DNA of 64,000 bases, taken from the NCBI GenBank assembly GCA_019056435.1, contig CP077641.1, forward strand, positions 1,364,001-1,428,000. The letters are read 5' to 3'. This DNA is from Stutzerimonas stutzeri. Its GTDB lineage: Bacteria > Pseudomonadota > Gammaproteobacteria > Pseudomonadales > Pseudomonadaceae. The translations under genes and the position numbers were made by a program. Numbering within the stretch: the stretch's first letter is position 1; the number at the start of each line of letters is the position of its first letter. Below the pieces are notes generated by a model that worked only from the letters and a program-made list of their open reading frames with translations, did no database searches and was not told the DNA's origin. Positions 53,262 through 63,892 of the stretch are shown here, in pieces.

Positions 53262-54253
53262 TCAGTCGGCGCGCTCGCCGCACAGGTCCAGAGCGAGCCA
53301 GCGTTCGACCTCCTGCTGCGACAGTCCTGCTCCCAGCAGCGAGAACAGCTTGCCCAGTGCGGCCTCGCGTGTCATGCCGCCTCCGGAAACCAGGCCACAG
53401 GCCGCCAGCCGCCGCCGGCGGCGTAGATGCCGAAATCCACGTGCCCCTGCGGGCATTGGCTGATCGCGACCAGCACCACGCCGCGATCATGTGCCTGCTG
53501 TAGCGCGGCGAGCAGCTCGGCATCGTCCGCTGGGCCCGTACCGCTGCCATAACACTCCAGGACCAGGCCACGAATGCCGCTGTCGAGTACCGCGCGCAGT
53601 TGCGCCGCGCGAATGCCCGGATACAGCGGTTGCACGGCCAGGGCCACCTGTTGCCGCGACTGGCGATAATCGAGATGGGGCGGCAGGTCCGTCGCGCGCT
53701 GCCCTTCACGCCGTCGCGGCAGTTCGGCGAATGCATCGAGGCTGGCAGTGCCCAGCTTGCCGGCACGGGCGCCGTGCATCAGCTTGCCGGCGAAGAACAG
53801 GTGAACCCCCGGCGCCACGCCGTGATGCAGGATCCGTAGGGCGCCGAACAGGTTATCCCAGGCGTCGCTGCCGGGCGCGCCGGCGGGCAGCATCGAGCCG
53901 GTCATGATCACCGGTGTCGGCAGCCCCAGCAGGAGAAAGCTCAGTGCCGCGGCGCTGTAGGCGAGTGTGTCGGTACCGTGCAGCACCAGCACGCCAGCGC
54001 ACCCTTGTCGTGCACTGGCGCTGCGAATGGCGTCGGCCATGGCCAGCCAGTTGGCCTGGTTCATGTTGGCGCTGTCGATGGGTGGGAGCAGTTCCTGGAA
54101 CTGCCAGTCGGGCAGGTCTTGCCCGGGGTGTTCGGCCTGGCGTGCGCGTAGCCGATCAGCGAAGCCGGAGGCGGGCATCAGGCCCTCGGCGCTCTGCTGC
54201 ATGCCGATGGTGCCGCCGGTGTACAACACCAGGATGTGTTTGGAAGCCGGCAT
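53262..54253 (-). CDS. ansA: Asparaginase (type I, cytoplasmic), one frameshift
   Basis: Hydrolyses asparagine to aspartate and ammonia. Catalytic Thr motifs: ILVLYTGGTIGMQQS at the N-terminus and VLVLHGTDTLAYSAAAL. The first frame ends prematurely at 53372 after GIYAAGGGWRP. Restoring one base near 53408 continues as GGLAACGLVSGGGMTREAALGKLFSLLGAGL, which matches the C-terminal region of type I asparaginases, with stop at 53262. Corrected length is 330 residues. Its stop abuts the stop of the convergent kinase gene with no spacer. Confidence 0.9.
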
Positions 54254-54270
54254 TGTGGGGATCCTTATAT

Positions 54271-54295
54271 GAAAACAGGGGCTCGCGGCCCCTGT
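54271..54295 (-). terminator. Intrinsic terminator of the alanine symporter gene
   Basis: 8-bp perfect stem ACAGGGGC (54275-54282) with GCCCCTGT (54288-54295). On the minus strand it is followed by TTTTC, about 30 bp after the symporter stop and just before the ansA start. Confidence 0.75.
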
Positions 54296-54325
54296 CAGTC
54301 GTTCATGCGAAGACGGGAAGACCGA

Positions 54326-55771
54326 TCAGTGCTGCTGCGCCTGGACGCCGCTCAACGTCGGGTTCGCCGCTGACTGTGCGGATGCCTGGCTCGTCCAGAC
54401 GCGTGGGTCCAGATCCAGGTCGGCGAACTTCTTCGGATCGAACACCGGCGACTCGATGCCGGCTTCACGCTGTCCGTCGTAGTCGCGCATCAGGCGCAGG
54501 CCAACCTTGAACAGCAGCGCGAGCGCGATCAGGTTGCAGATGGCGAGCAGGCCCATGGTCACGTCGGCGAAAGCGAAAACCGTGCCCAGGTCCTGGACCG
54601 AGCCCCACATCACCAGGGCGATGACCATGACGCGATAGATCAGAACCGGCCCGCGCTTGCTGCTGAAGAAGCCCAATGCGTTCTCGCCCAGATAGTAGTT
54701 GTAGATCAGCGTGGTGAACACGAACAGCAGCAGCGCGACGCTGATGAACACTCGACCCCACTCGCCGACCACGGCGGCGACCGCCGTCTGGGTCAGGACC
54801 ACGCCGGCCATGTCGCTGCCCGGCTCGAACACGCCGGAGAGGATGATGATCAGCGCTGTGCAGCTGCACAGGATGATGGTGTCGATGAACACGCTCAACG
54901 ACTGCACGATGCCCTGTGCCACCGGATGCTGCACTTCGGCGACTGCGGCGACATTGGGCGCGCTGCCCAGGCCGGCTTCGTTGGAGAACAGGCCACGCTT
55001 GACGCCCATGATGATGGCCGCGCCGAGGCCGCCCGCGAAGGCCGGCTCGAGGCCGAAGGCGCTGCGGAAGATGGTGGCGAAGGCGTCCGGAATGTCACCG
55101 GCGTTGCTGCCGATGACGAACAGTGCCATCGCGATGTAGGAGAACGCCATGATTGGCACCAGCACGTCGGCGAACTTGGCGATGCGCTTGATCCCACCGA
55201 AGATGATCAGGCCGATCACCACCATCAGTGCGATGCCGCTGACATAGGTCGGGACGCCGAAGGTGTCGTTCAGCGAGCTGGCCACGGTGTAGGACTGCAC
55301 CGCGTTGAAGCCGAAGCCGAAGGTAACCAGCAGCAACAGCGAGACGAGGATGCCCAGCCAGCGCTGGCCCAGACCGTGCTGGATGTAGAACGCCGGGCCG
55401 CCGCGATAGCCGCCATCCGCTTCGCGGCGCTTGTAGAGCTGGGCCAGGGAGCATTCGAAATAGCTGGTGGCCATGCCGACCAGGGCGACGACCCACATCC
55501 AGAACACCGCACCCGGGCCGCCGAGCATGATGGCCACCGAGACACCGGCGATGTTGCCGGCGCCGACACGGCCGGCGACGCTGAGCATCAGCGCCTGAAA
55601 GGAGCTCAGTTGGCCCGGCTGACGCTTGAAGGCCTCGCCGAAGATGCGAAACATGCTGCCGAAATAGCGGAACTGGACGAAGCGGGACGCGATGGTGAAG
55701 AACAGGCCCAGGCCTATCAGCATCACGATGAGCAGCTTGCTCCAGATGAGATCGTTGAGTAGATCGAGCAT
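54326..55771 (-). CDS. Alanine/glycine:cation symporter (AGCS family)
   Basis: 481 residues with about 10-11 membrane segments. Family signatures: QALMLSVAGRVGAGNIAGVSVAIMLGGPGAVFWMWVVALVGMATSYFE, and KRGLFSNEAGLGSAPNVAAVAEV. Sodium- or proton-coupled uptake of alanine/glycine at the inner membrane. ATG 55771 is chosen because the hydrophobic start follows directly; the open frame to 55849 is unlikely. Divergent from an HTH regulator gene. Confidence 0.93.
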   Translation of the reverse strand: MLDLLNDLIWSKLLIVMLIGLGLFFTIASRFVQFRYFGSMFRIFGEAFKRQPGQLSSFQALMLSVAGRVGAGNIAGVSVAIMLGGPGAVFWMWVVALVGMATSYFECSLAQLYKRREADGGYRGGPAFYIQHGLGQRWLGILVSLLLLVTFGFGFNAVQSYTVASSLNDTFGVPTYVSGIALMVVIGLIIFGGIKRIAKFADVLVPIMAFSYIAMALFVIGSNAGDIPDAFATIFRSAFGLEPAFAGGLGAAIIMGVKRGLFSNEAGLGSAPNVAAVAEVQHPVAQGIVQSLSVFIDTIILCSCTALIIILSGVFEPGSDMAGVVLTQTAVAAVVGEWGRVFISVALLLFVFTTLIYNYYLGENALGFFSSKRGPVLIYRVMVIALVMWGSVQDLGTVFAFADVTMGLLAICNLIALALLFKVGLRLMRDYDGQREAGIESPVFDPKKFADLDLDPRVWTSQASAQSAANPTLSGVQAQQH

Positions 55772-55923
55772 GGCGGAAATGTCTCTCTTGTTGTTTTTGA
55801 AGAATGTGGAAACGCAACCGGGAAATGGTTGGCGAGACGCCCCGGTCATTCAATAGCGCAGGTCGCGGCGACCTGGCGCGAGTTGATGCTAGAATCGCGC
55901 CGCTCGCGCCACTGGAACCTGTC

Positions 55924-56745
55924 ATGCCTGCTCATCTCGGCACCAACCTGAAGCTGCTGTGCAGCCACTACCGATCGATTGCCGAGGTCTGCCGCAAGCT
56001 GGCGATCAACCGCGCGCAATTCAATAAATACCTCAGCGGAACGAGCCGGCCGACGCCCCACAACCTCAAGCGCATCTGCGACTTCTTCGGTGTCGAGGCA
56101 TACGAGCTGGAACTGCCGAGTGACCAGTTCGTCCAGCTGATCGGGCTGCGGCGTCACGACCAGGAGCGGATTGCCGCCAGCGATCCGCTGCTCGAACTCT
56201 TCCAGCCGATGCGGGACAACGCCAGCAGCCTCTCGCGCTATTGCGGCTATTACTTCGAATACGCCAACTGTCTGTCCGTGCCGGGGCAGATCCTGCTGTC
56301 GCTGGTGCACCTGCGTGAGGATCGGGGCAGCTTCGTCTTCGAACGCCAGGAGCGTCAGGAACAGTCGCGTGCGGATAATCCCAAAGCCGAGGACGGCGTG
56401 GTGCGCTGCCGCTACCTCGGTGCGGCCTTCTACCTGCAGGACCGCCTGTTTCTCATCGACTACGAGTCGTTGACCGGCAACGAGATGAGCCAGACGATCC
56501 TCATTCCCAGCTTCAAGAGCCGGATCAGCCGCCTGAACGGCCTGAAGACGGGCGTATCCAGCGGCGATCGCCGTACCCCGGCCTGCACGCGGGTGGTCTG
56601 GGAATACCTCGGCAGCGAGATCAATCGGGTCAACGCGTACCGGCAGGTCATGCTTTACGGACTGGACGATCCGCGGATCGACCCGGAAATCCGTGAGCGG
56701 TTGGCCTCGGCCTCCATGCGCGACGGGTTGTTCGAGATCGAGTAG
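55924..56745 (+). CDS. Helix-turn-helix transcriptional regulator
   Basis: 273 residues. The N-terminal Cro/C1-type HTH covers residues ~5-62 (LKLLCSHYRSIAEVCRKLAINRAQFNKYLSGTSRPTPHNLKRICDFFGVEAYEL). The rest has no domain I recognise, but it is compact and well conserved in style (residues ~90-260) and could be an effector domain. It lies divergently 152 bp from the alanine symporter, so it may regulate that gene. Confidence 0.82.
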   Translation: MPAHLGTNLKLLCSHYRSIAEVCRKLAINRAQFNKYLSGTSRPTPHNLKRICDFFGVEAYELELPSDQFVQLIGLRRHDQERIAASDPLLELFQPMRDNASSLSRYCGYYFEYANCLSVPGQILLSLVHLREDRGSFVFERQERQEQSRADNPKAEDGVVRCRYLGAAFYLQDRLFLIDYESLTGNEMSQTILIPSFKSRISRLNGLKTGVSSGDRRTPACTRVVWEYLGSEINRVNAYRQVMLYGLDDPRIDPEIRERLASASMRDGLFEIE

Positions 56746-56775
56746 AAACGGCCGCTGTGGCCGAGGGGAGGAGGA

Positions 56776-56803
56776 GGGCCGGCGTCTATGGCAACGCCGG
56801 CCC
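56776..56803. terminator. Hairpin between the convergent HTH and solute-binding protein genes
   Basis: Perfect 10-bp G+C-rich stem GGGCCGGCGT/ACGCCGGCCC with an 8-base loop. No T tract on either side. Confidence 0.5.
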
Positions 56804-56809
56804 GGCGGG

Positions 56810-57568
56810 TCAGCAGAGTTCGGGGTGCTTGACGCAGGTGCCGTAGCCTTCGGTCTTCATCTCATCCAGCGCCTTCTGCAGACGGGTGACCACTTCGTCA
56901 GGGGTGTCCTTGTTCAGGGCCAGGTACAGCGGTGCGGAGTTGAACACCAGCACCGTATTCAGACCGCCCACGCCTTCCTGCTTGGCGTAGTAGCGCCAGA
57001 CCGGGTCAGAGGTGGCCCAGAGGTCGATCTTGCCACTGAGCAGCTTTTGCAGGTTCTCCTGGTCACGCAGCGAGTTGACGGGCTCCAGCCCCTGCGCTTC
57101 GATGCGCTGGCTGACGGCGCTGCTCTTGTAGGCACCGATGGTGTAACCCTTGGCCTGTTCCAGGCTGGTCAGCTTGAGGTTACTGCCGGGTGCCGAGAGC
57201 AGCACGCTCTCGTACTGCGCGATCGGCCCGACCCATTTGAACAGCGGGCGGCGCGCATCGGTCATGGACGTGGAGAACAGCCCGTGGTTGGGCAGGTCCA
57301 GCGTCGCCTGGTAGATGCGGTCCCAGGGGAAGCGCAAGGTCATCGAGTAGTCGATGCCGGCGCGTTTGAACATTTCACGGACGGTGTCGGCACTGATGCC
57401 GCTGATTTGGGCTTCCTTCGCGAAGTTCTTGCCGCCCGCGGCCATGTTGAAAGGCGGGAAGTTTTCGGTCTGCAGGACCACCTCATAACCTTGGGGAAGC
57501 TCCGCCTGCGCGAGGGGGGCGCTGAGAATCGAACTGAACAACAGGGTGACGGCAAGTAGTGTGCGCAT
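56810..57568 (-). CDS. ABC transporter substrate-binding protein (SBP_bac_3 family)
   Basis: 252 residues: a signal peptide (MRTLLAVTLLFSSILSAPLAQA) and a periplasmic family-3 binding domain (QTENFPPFNMAAGG, then ISADTVREMFKRAGIDYSMTLRFPWDRIYQATLDLPNHGLFSTSMTDARRPLFKWVGPI). Two cysteines near the C-terminus (GTCVKHPELC). No permease or ATPase gene adjoins it, so it may serve a distant transporter or act as a sensor. GGAGG before the ATG. Confidence 0.87.
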   Translation of the reverse strand: MRTLLAVTLLFSSILSAPLAQAELPQGYEVVLQTENFPPFNMAAGGKNFAKEAQISGISADTVREMFKRAGIDYSMTLRFPWDRIYQATLDLPNHGLFSTSMTDARRPLFKWVGPIAQYESVLLSAPGSNLKLTSLEQAKGYTIGAYKSSAVSQRIEAQGLEPVNSLRDQENLQKLLSGKIDLWATSDPVWRYYAKQEGVGGLNTVLVFNSAPLYLALNKDTPDEVVTRLQKALDEMKTEGYGTCVKHPELC

Positions 57569-57796
57569 GGGGGGCCTCCAAAGAATCGGCGGATTCTACG
57601 CATGCCCCTAGGTGCTGGCCTTGTGCCGCATCACGGTTTTGAATGTGGATTTGCGCACGTTTTCATGCCGCATCGCAGGGGCAGCGGGGAATGACCGGGG
57701 GCGTTTCGGAGGCAATGGCGGAGCTTCACGCACCTGGCTCATTCCGGGTCTGGCCTGTCATGCCGCGAGCCTGTCTTCCTTCCTGGCAGGCATGCA

Positions 57797-57817
57797 GGGC
57801 GCCCGCTTGGGGCGCCC
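57797..57817. terminator. Hairpin downstream of the dicarboxylate symporter gene
   Basis: GGGCGCCC-GCTTG-GGGCGCCC, an 8-bp stem 9 bp past the symporter stop on the minus strand. No T tract. Confidence 0.45.
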
Positions 57818-57826
57818 CGGGTGGCG

Positions 57827-59086
57827 TCATTGAGCGCCAGCGCTGTCATACACCTCACGGTCGAGCTCGTTTTCGCTGCGGCCGATCAGGGTCGTGGTCA
57901 TCAAGTCGCCGGCGACACTCACCGTGGTGCGGGCCATGTCGAGGATGCGGTCGATGCCGGCAATCAGCGCCACGCCTTCGAGCGGCAGGCCGGCCGAGGT
58001 CAGGACCAGGCCGAGCATGATCAGGCCGGCGCCCGGGATACCGGCGGTGCCGATGGAGGCCAGCGTTGCGGTGAGGATGATCATCAGGTACTGGCCGGCG
58101 CTGAGGTCGATGCCGAAGGCCTGGGCGATGAACAGGGCCAGCACGCCCTGATAGATGGCGGTGCCATCCATGTTGATGGTCGCGCCGACCGGCAGCACGA
58201 AGCCCGCAACGCCTTCCGAGACACCCAGGTTCTTGCGGGCGCACTCGATGGAGACGGGCAGAGTGCCGGCACTGCTCGAAGTGCTGAACGCCACCGCCAG
58301 GGCCGGCGCGATGCCTTGCAGAAAGCGCAGCGGGCTGAGCCGGCCGACCAGACCCAGCAGGCCGCCGTAGACCAGCAGGACGTGGGCGATGCTGGCCAGG
58401 TAGATCACGCCGATCACCCCGGCCAGCGGCAGCAACACCTCCGCACCATGACTACCGACCACGCCGGCGGTCAGGGCGAAGACGCCGAACGGAGCGACGC
58501 GCATCACCAGGTCGGTGAGCTTGTAGAAGGTCTCGGCCAGCCCATCGAACAGGCGCACCGCCGGAACCGCGCGCTCGCCGACCAGGTTCATGCTGATGCC
58601 CATCGCGATAGCGAACACGATGATCTGCAGGATATTGCCCTCGGCGAAGGCCGTGACCGGGTTACTCGGCACCAGCCCGACCAGGATGCTCACCAGCGAC
58701 GGGGCTTCCTTGGTTTCCGCCGTGCCGCTGGCGACCATGTTCATCCCGTCGCCTGGGCTGAACAGGGCGCCGAACAGCAGGCCGATGCTGACCGCGAACG
58801 CGGTGGTCACCAGGTAGACGACGATGGTCTTGATGCTGATCCGGCCAAGCTTGGCGCTGTCCTTCATGGAGGTGATGCCGGCAACCAGCGAGACGAACAC
58901 CAGGGGAACGATGAGCATCTTGATCGCGTTGAGGAACAGCGTGCCTATCGGCGCCAGGACGAGGGCGTCCTGCTTGAATGCCAGGCCGACGGCGATGCCA
59001 AGGGCCAGGCCAATGAGGATCTGCTGCCAGAGGGCCAGGCGGCCGAGCAGGCGGAAGGGTGTACGCAGGGTGGTGCTCTGGTTCAT
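57827..59086 (-). CDS. Dicarboxylate/amino acid:cation symporter (DAACS family)
   Basis: 419 residues, glutamate/aspartate transporter fold. The two re-entrant hairpins show AFSTSSSAGTLPVSIECARKNLG and TAGIPGAGLIMLGLVL, with the cation-binding GATINMDGTAIYQGVLALF in between. Na+- or H+-coupled uptake of aspartate, glutamate, fumarate or related acids. It lies downstream of aspA on the same strand (91 bp gap with two hairpins), so substrate uptake and breakdown are plausibly linked. Confidence 0.92.
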   Translation of the reverse strand: MNQSTTLRTPFRLLGRLALWQQILIGLALGIAVGLAFKQDALVLAPIGTLFLNAIKMLIVPLVFVSLVAGITSMKDSAKLGRISIKTIVVYLVTTAFAVSIGLLFGALFSPGDGMNMVASGTAETKEAPSLVSILVGLVPSNPVTAFAEGNILQIIVFAIAMGISMNLVGERAVPAVRLFDGLAETFYKLTDLVMRVAPFGVFALTAGVVGSHGAEVLLPLAGVIGVIYLASIAHVLLVYGGLLGLVGRLSPLRFLQGIAPALAVAFSTSSSAGTLPVSIECARKNLGVSEGVAGFVLPVGATINMDGTAIYQGVLALFIAQAFGIDLSAGQYLMIILTATLASIGTAGIPGAGLIMLGLVLTSAGLPLEGVALIAGIDRILDMARTTVSVAGDLMTTTLIGRSENELDREVYDSAGAQ

Positions 59087-59116
59087 GCGGGTACCTTGTT
59101 GTTCTTATTGAAAGAA

Positions 59117-59165
59117 GGGCCGCTGATCGCGGCCCGGATGCAGCGCGCCCGACGAGTCGGGCGCG
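59117..59165 (-). terminator. Two stacked hairpins between aspA and the symporter gene
   Basis: Hairpin A: GGGCCGC (59117-59123) with GCGGCCC (59129-59135), followed on the minus strand by CTTCTTTC. Hairpin B: CGCGCCCGAC (59144-59153) with GTCGGGCGCG (59156-59165). They could terminate or attenuate transcription between the two genes. Confidence 0.5.
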
Positions 59166-59177
59166 TGAAACGGGGGG

Positions 59178-60602
<1,425 letters not shown>

Positions 60603-60788
60603 GAGGTTCTCATCCGAGAGAAAAACGGCATTTGCCGCGAAGGCCGCTACCATAGGGTTTCAAAATGATGCTCGGCCAATGCCGTTGGGTGCTGGGTCAT
60701 GCAGGATCGGCATAACGATGCTGTGACGCCGTTTCGCTGGCGAGCGTTATCGAGTTGTGCGTCGCTTGTCCCACCGCCCGGAGCTGGC

Positions 60789-61715
60789 ATGAACATCGAA
60801 ACAAAATGGCTGGAAGACTTCGTCGCCCTGGCCGCCACCCGCAGCTTTTCCCAGGCCGCCGAGCGGCGCTTCGTCACCCAGCCGGCATTCAGTCGGCGTA
60901 TTCGCAGCCTGGAGAATTGCCTCGGCCTGACCTTGGTCAACCGTGCGCGCACGCCGGTCGAGTTGACCGAGGCGGGGCAGCTGTTTCTGGTGACCGCGCG
61001 CAACATGATCGACCAGCTCGGCGAAGCGGTGCATTACCTGCACAACCTCGAAGGTCAGCGCGGCGAAGTGCTGCAGATCGCCGCCGCTCACTCGCTGGCG
61101 CTCGGCTTCTTTCCCGAGTGGCTGGCCCGCCTGCGCCAGGATGGTGTGCCGGTGAACAGCCGACTGGTGGCGACCAACGTCGGTGAGGCCGTGCATTCGC
61201 TGCGCGAGGGCACGTGCGACCTGATCCTCGCCTACTACGATCCGGAAGCCGCGCTGCAGATGGACCCGGAGCTGTTTCCCTCGTTGTCGCTCGGGCGCAC
61301 CGAGATCGTCCCGGTCTGCGCGGTGGATGCCGGCGGCGAGCCCCTGTTCGATCCGGATAGCGGACAAACGGTCCCGCTGCTGGCCTACACCGCGGGTGCC
61401 TCGCTCGGCCGCTCGGTCAACCTGCTGCTGCGCCAGCGTGGGCTGCGCGCGACGACGCTCTACGAAACCGCCATGGCCGACAGCCTCAAGAGCATGGCCA
61501 TGCAGCGCCTCGGTCTGGCCTGGGTGCCGCGCCTGAGCGTGACCGCCGAACTCGAGCGTGGCGAGCTGGTGGTCTGCGGTGGCGAGCAGTGGCGCGTGCC
61601 TCTGGAAATCCGCCTGTATCGCTGTGCGTTGGTGCGCAAGGCGCCGGTCCGCCTGCTCTGGCGCAAGCTCGAAGCCGGGGCGGGACAGGGTGTCGAGGGT
61701 TCGCCCGGCGTCTGA
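60789..61715 (+). CDS. LysR-family transcriptional regulator
   Basis: 308 residues. N-terminal HTH (TKWLEDFVALAATRSFSQAAERRFVTQPAFSRRIRSLE) and a periplasmic-binding-like effector domain with GEVLQIAAAHSLALGFFPEWL. GGAG precedes the ATG at 60789. Divergent from aspA, so likely the regulator of the aspA-symporter unit in response to a C4 acid or amino acid. This is inferred from position. Confidence 0.9.
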   Translation: MNIETKWLEDFVALAATRSFSQAAERRFVTQPAFSRRIRSLENCLGLTLVNRARTPVELTEAGQLFLVTARNMIDQLGEAVHYLHNLEGQRGEVLQIAAAHSLALGFFPEWLARLRQDGVPVNSRLVATNVGEAVHSLREGTCDLILAYYDPEAALQMDPELFPSLSLGRTEIVPVCAVDAGGEPLFDPDSGQTVPLLAYTAGASLGRSVNLLLRQRGLRATTLYETAMADSLKSMAMQRLGLAWVPRLSVTAELERGELVVCGGEQWRVPLEIRLYRCALVRKAPVRLLWRKLEAGAGQGVEGSPGV

Positions 61716-61790
61716 CCTGCCGGCGGCGCGCGCCGGTCGGCAAGCCGCGCCGGTCGCCGGCGCAGGGTACTGGCCGGACGGGGGTTGCGC

Positions 61791-61796
61791 TATACT
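61791..61796 (+). promoter_or_regulatory. Candidate -10 element of the purEK promoter
   Basis: TATACT 115 bp before the purE start, a close match to the sigma-70 -10 hexamer. No good -35 at 16-18 bp, so it would need an activator or be a weak promoter. Confidence 0.35.
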
Positions 61797-61910
61797 GCGC
61801 GGCCCTCGCGGCGGCCAGCAAAGCGCCGGATCGCGAGGCACACCAGGCCACGCTCATTGCGTGGTTTGTCGTTATTGATGCGCCTGCGGGCGCCGATGAG
61901 AGGCACGATG

Positions 61911-62402
61911 ATGAGCGCACTGGTAGGCGTGATCATGGGCTCCAAGTCCGACTGGTCCACCCTGAGCCACACCGCCGATATGCTGGAAAAGCTCGGCATT
62001 CCGCACGAAGTCACCGTGGTGTCCGCGCACCGCACCCCGGACCTGCTCTTCCAATACGCCGAACAGGCCGAACAGCGTGGCCTGCGCGTGATCATTGCCG
62101 GCGCCGGCGGTGCCGCCCACCTGCCGGGCATGTGCGCGGCCAAGACCCATCTGCCGGTGCTTGGCGTACCAGTCCAGTCCTCGATGCTTTCGGGCGTGGA
62201 TTCGCTGCTCTCGATCGTGCAGATGCCAGCCGGCGTGCCAGTCGCGACCCTGGCCATCGGCAAGGCGGGCGCCATCAACGCCGCGCTGCTCTCGGCCAGC
62301 ATCCTGGGTCACGAATTCCCCGAGTATCACGTGGCGCTGAAGAAATTCCGCGACGAACAGACCCAGACCGTGCTCGATAACCCGGACCCGAGGGACGCGT
62401 AA
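61911..62402 (+). CDS. purE: 5-(carboxyamino)imidazole ribonucleotide mutase
   Basis: 163 residues. Class I PurE converts N5-CAIR to CAIR in purine synthesis. Signature [35 protein letters not shown] with the catalytic His, and [17 protein letters not shown] 61911 or 61908, after GAGAGG. purK starts at the base after its stop codon. Confidence 0.96.
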   Translation: MSALVGVIMGSKSDWSTLSHTADMLEKLGIPHEVTVVSAHRTPDLLFQYAEQAEQRGLRVIIAGAGGAAHLPGMCAAKTHLPVLGVPVQSSMLSGVDSLLSIVQMPAGVPVATLAIGKAGAINAALLSASILGHEFPEYHVALKKFRDEQTQTVLDNPDPRDA

Positions 62403-63488
62403 ATGAAGATCGGCGTGATCGGTGGCGGCCAGCTCGGCCGCATGCTGGCCCTGGCGGGCACCCCTCTGGGGATGAACTTCGCGTTTCTCGACCCGGCGCC
62501 GGATGCGTGCGCTGCGGCGCTTGGCGAGCACCTGCGTGCCGATTACGGCGATCAGGATCACCTGCGCCAGTTGGCCGATGAGGTCGACCTGGTGACCTTC
62601 GAGTTCGAGAGCGTACCAGCCGAGACGGTCGCCTTTCTCTCGCAGTTCGTGCCGGTCTACCCCAGCGCCGAGGCGCTGCGCATCGCTCGCGATCGCTGGT
62701 TCGAGAAGTCGATGTTCAAGGACCTCGGCATTCCCACCCCGGCATTCGCCGACATCCAGTCGCAGCAAGACCTCGACGCGGCGGCGGCCAGCATCGGGCT
62801 GCCGGCGGTGCTCAAGACCCGCACCCTGGGCTACGATGGCAAGGGACAAAAGGTGCTGCGCAAGCCGGCCGATGTCGCCGGCGCCTTCGCCGAACTGGGC
62901 AGCGTGCCCTGCATCCTCGAAGGCTTCGTGCCGTTCAGCGGCGAAGTCTCGCTGATCGCCGTACGCGGCCGTGACGGCGAAACCTGTTTCTACCCGCTGG
63001 TGCACAACACCCACGAGGACGGCATCCTCAGGCTCTCGGTCGCCAGTAGCAACCATCCGTTGCAGGCGCTGGCCGAAGACTATGTCGGTCGCGTGCTGAC
63101 CCGGCTGGATTATGTCGGGGTGCTGGCCTTCGAGTTCTTCGAGGTTGACGGTGGGCTCAAGGCCAACGAGATCGCGCCGCGCGTGCACAATTCCGGTCAC
63201 TGGACCATCGAAGGCGCCGAGTGCAGCCAGTTCGAGAACCACCTGCGTGCCGTGACCGGCCTGCCGCTGGGCTCGACGGCGAAGCGGGGCGAGAGCGCCA
63301 TGCTCAACTTCATCGGCGAAGTGCCGCCGGTGGAAAAGGTGATCGCCATCGAGGATTGCCACCTGCATCACTACGGCAAGGCCTTCAAGGCCGGGCGCAA
63401 GGTCGGCCACGCCACGCTGCGCTGCCCGGACCGCGCCACCCTGGATCGGCAGATCACCGCGGTCGAGTCGCTGATCGAGCGCCGCTGA
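62403..63488 (+). CDS. purK: 5-(carboxyamino)imidazole ribonucleotide synthase
   Basis: 361 residues. ATP-grasp enzyme that makes N5-CAIR from AIR, ATP and bicarbonate, feeding PurE. KIGVIGGGQLGRMLALAG at the N-terminus, VLKTRTLGYDGKGQKVL for ATP binding, and EFFEVDGGLKANEIAPRVHNSGHWTIEGA near the active site. No gap from purE, a two-gene operon. Confidence 0.96.
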   Translation: MKIGVIGGGQLGRMLALAGTPLGMNFAFLDPAPDACAAALGEHLRADYGDQDHLRQLADEVDLVTFEFESVPAETVAFLSQFVPVYPSAEALRIARDRWFEKSMFKDLGIPTPAFADIQSQQDLDAAAASIGLPAVLKTRTLGYDGKGQKVLRKPADVAGAFAELGSVPCILEGFVPFSGEVSLIAVRGRDGETCFYPLVHNTHEDGILRLSVASSNHPLQALAEDYVGRVLTRLDYVGVLAFEFFEVDGGLKANEIAPRVHNSGHWTIEGAECSQFENHLRAVTGLPLGSTAKRGESAMLNFIGEVPPVEKVIAIEDCHLHHYGKAFKAGRKVGHATLRCPDRATLDRQITAVESLIERR

Positions 63489-63588
63489 GACCCGGCCGTC
63501 TGTCACGCCGCATCGGTGTCCGAACTGGCCGATGCGGTGTAGGTCCGAGAATAGGCAACGCCTAAATTCGGACCACAGGAGACTGCCA

Positions 63589-63840
63589 ATGGGCATCATC
63601 GGAACAATCATCATCGGCCTGATCGTGGGCCTGATCGCGCGCTTCCTGAAACCGGGCAACGACAGCATGGGCTGGATCATGACCATCCTGCTGGGTATCG
63701 GCGGTTCGTTGCTGGCGACCTACGGTGGCCAGGCGCTCGGCCTCTACGAGGCAGGCGAGGGTGCAGGGTTTATCGGTGCCGTGATCGGTGCAATCATCCT
63801 CCTGGTGATCTACGGCATGGTGACCGGCCGTAAACACTGA
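63589..63840 (+). CDS. GlsB/YeaQ/YmgE family stress-response membrane protein
   Basis: 83 residues, three hydrophobic segments with Gly-rich packing: GIIGTIIIGLIVGLIARFLKPG, WIMTILLGIGGSLLATYGG and GFIGAVIGAIILLVIYGMV. Matches the transglycosylase-associated family often induced in stationary phase or stress. ATG 63589 follows ACAGGAGAC. A weak hairpin with a T3 tail follows the stop. Confidence 0.88.
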   Translation: MGIIGTIIIGLIVGLIARFLKPGNDSMGWIMTILLGIGGSLLATYGGQALGLYEAGEGAGFIGAVIGAIILLVIYGMVTGRKH

Positions 63841-63892
63841 TCCGCACGGGGCCGTCTCCGGCGGCCCGTTTCCCATCGACCAGTCGACCTCC

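Noticed and set aside
53262..53375. A 37-residue ORF coupled by ATGA to the asparaginase stop, with GGAGGC upstream.
   Set aside because: Its sequence (MTREAALGKLFSLLGAGL...) is the missing C-terminus of type I asparaginase; a lost base near 53408 separates the two.
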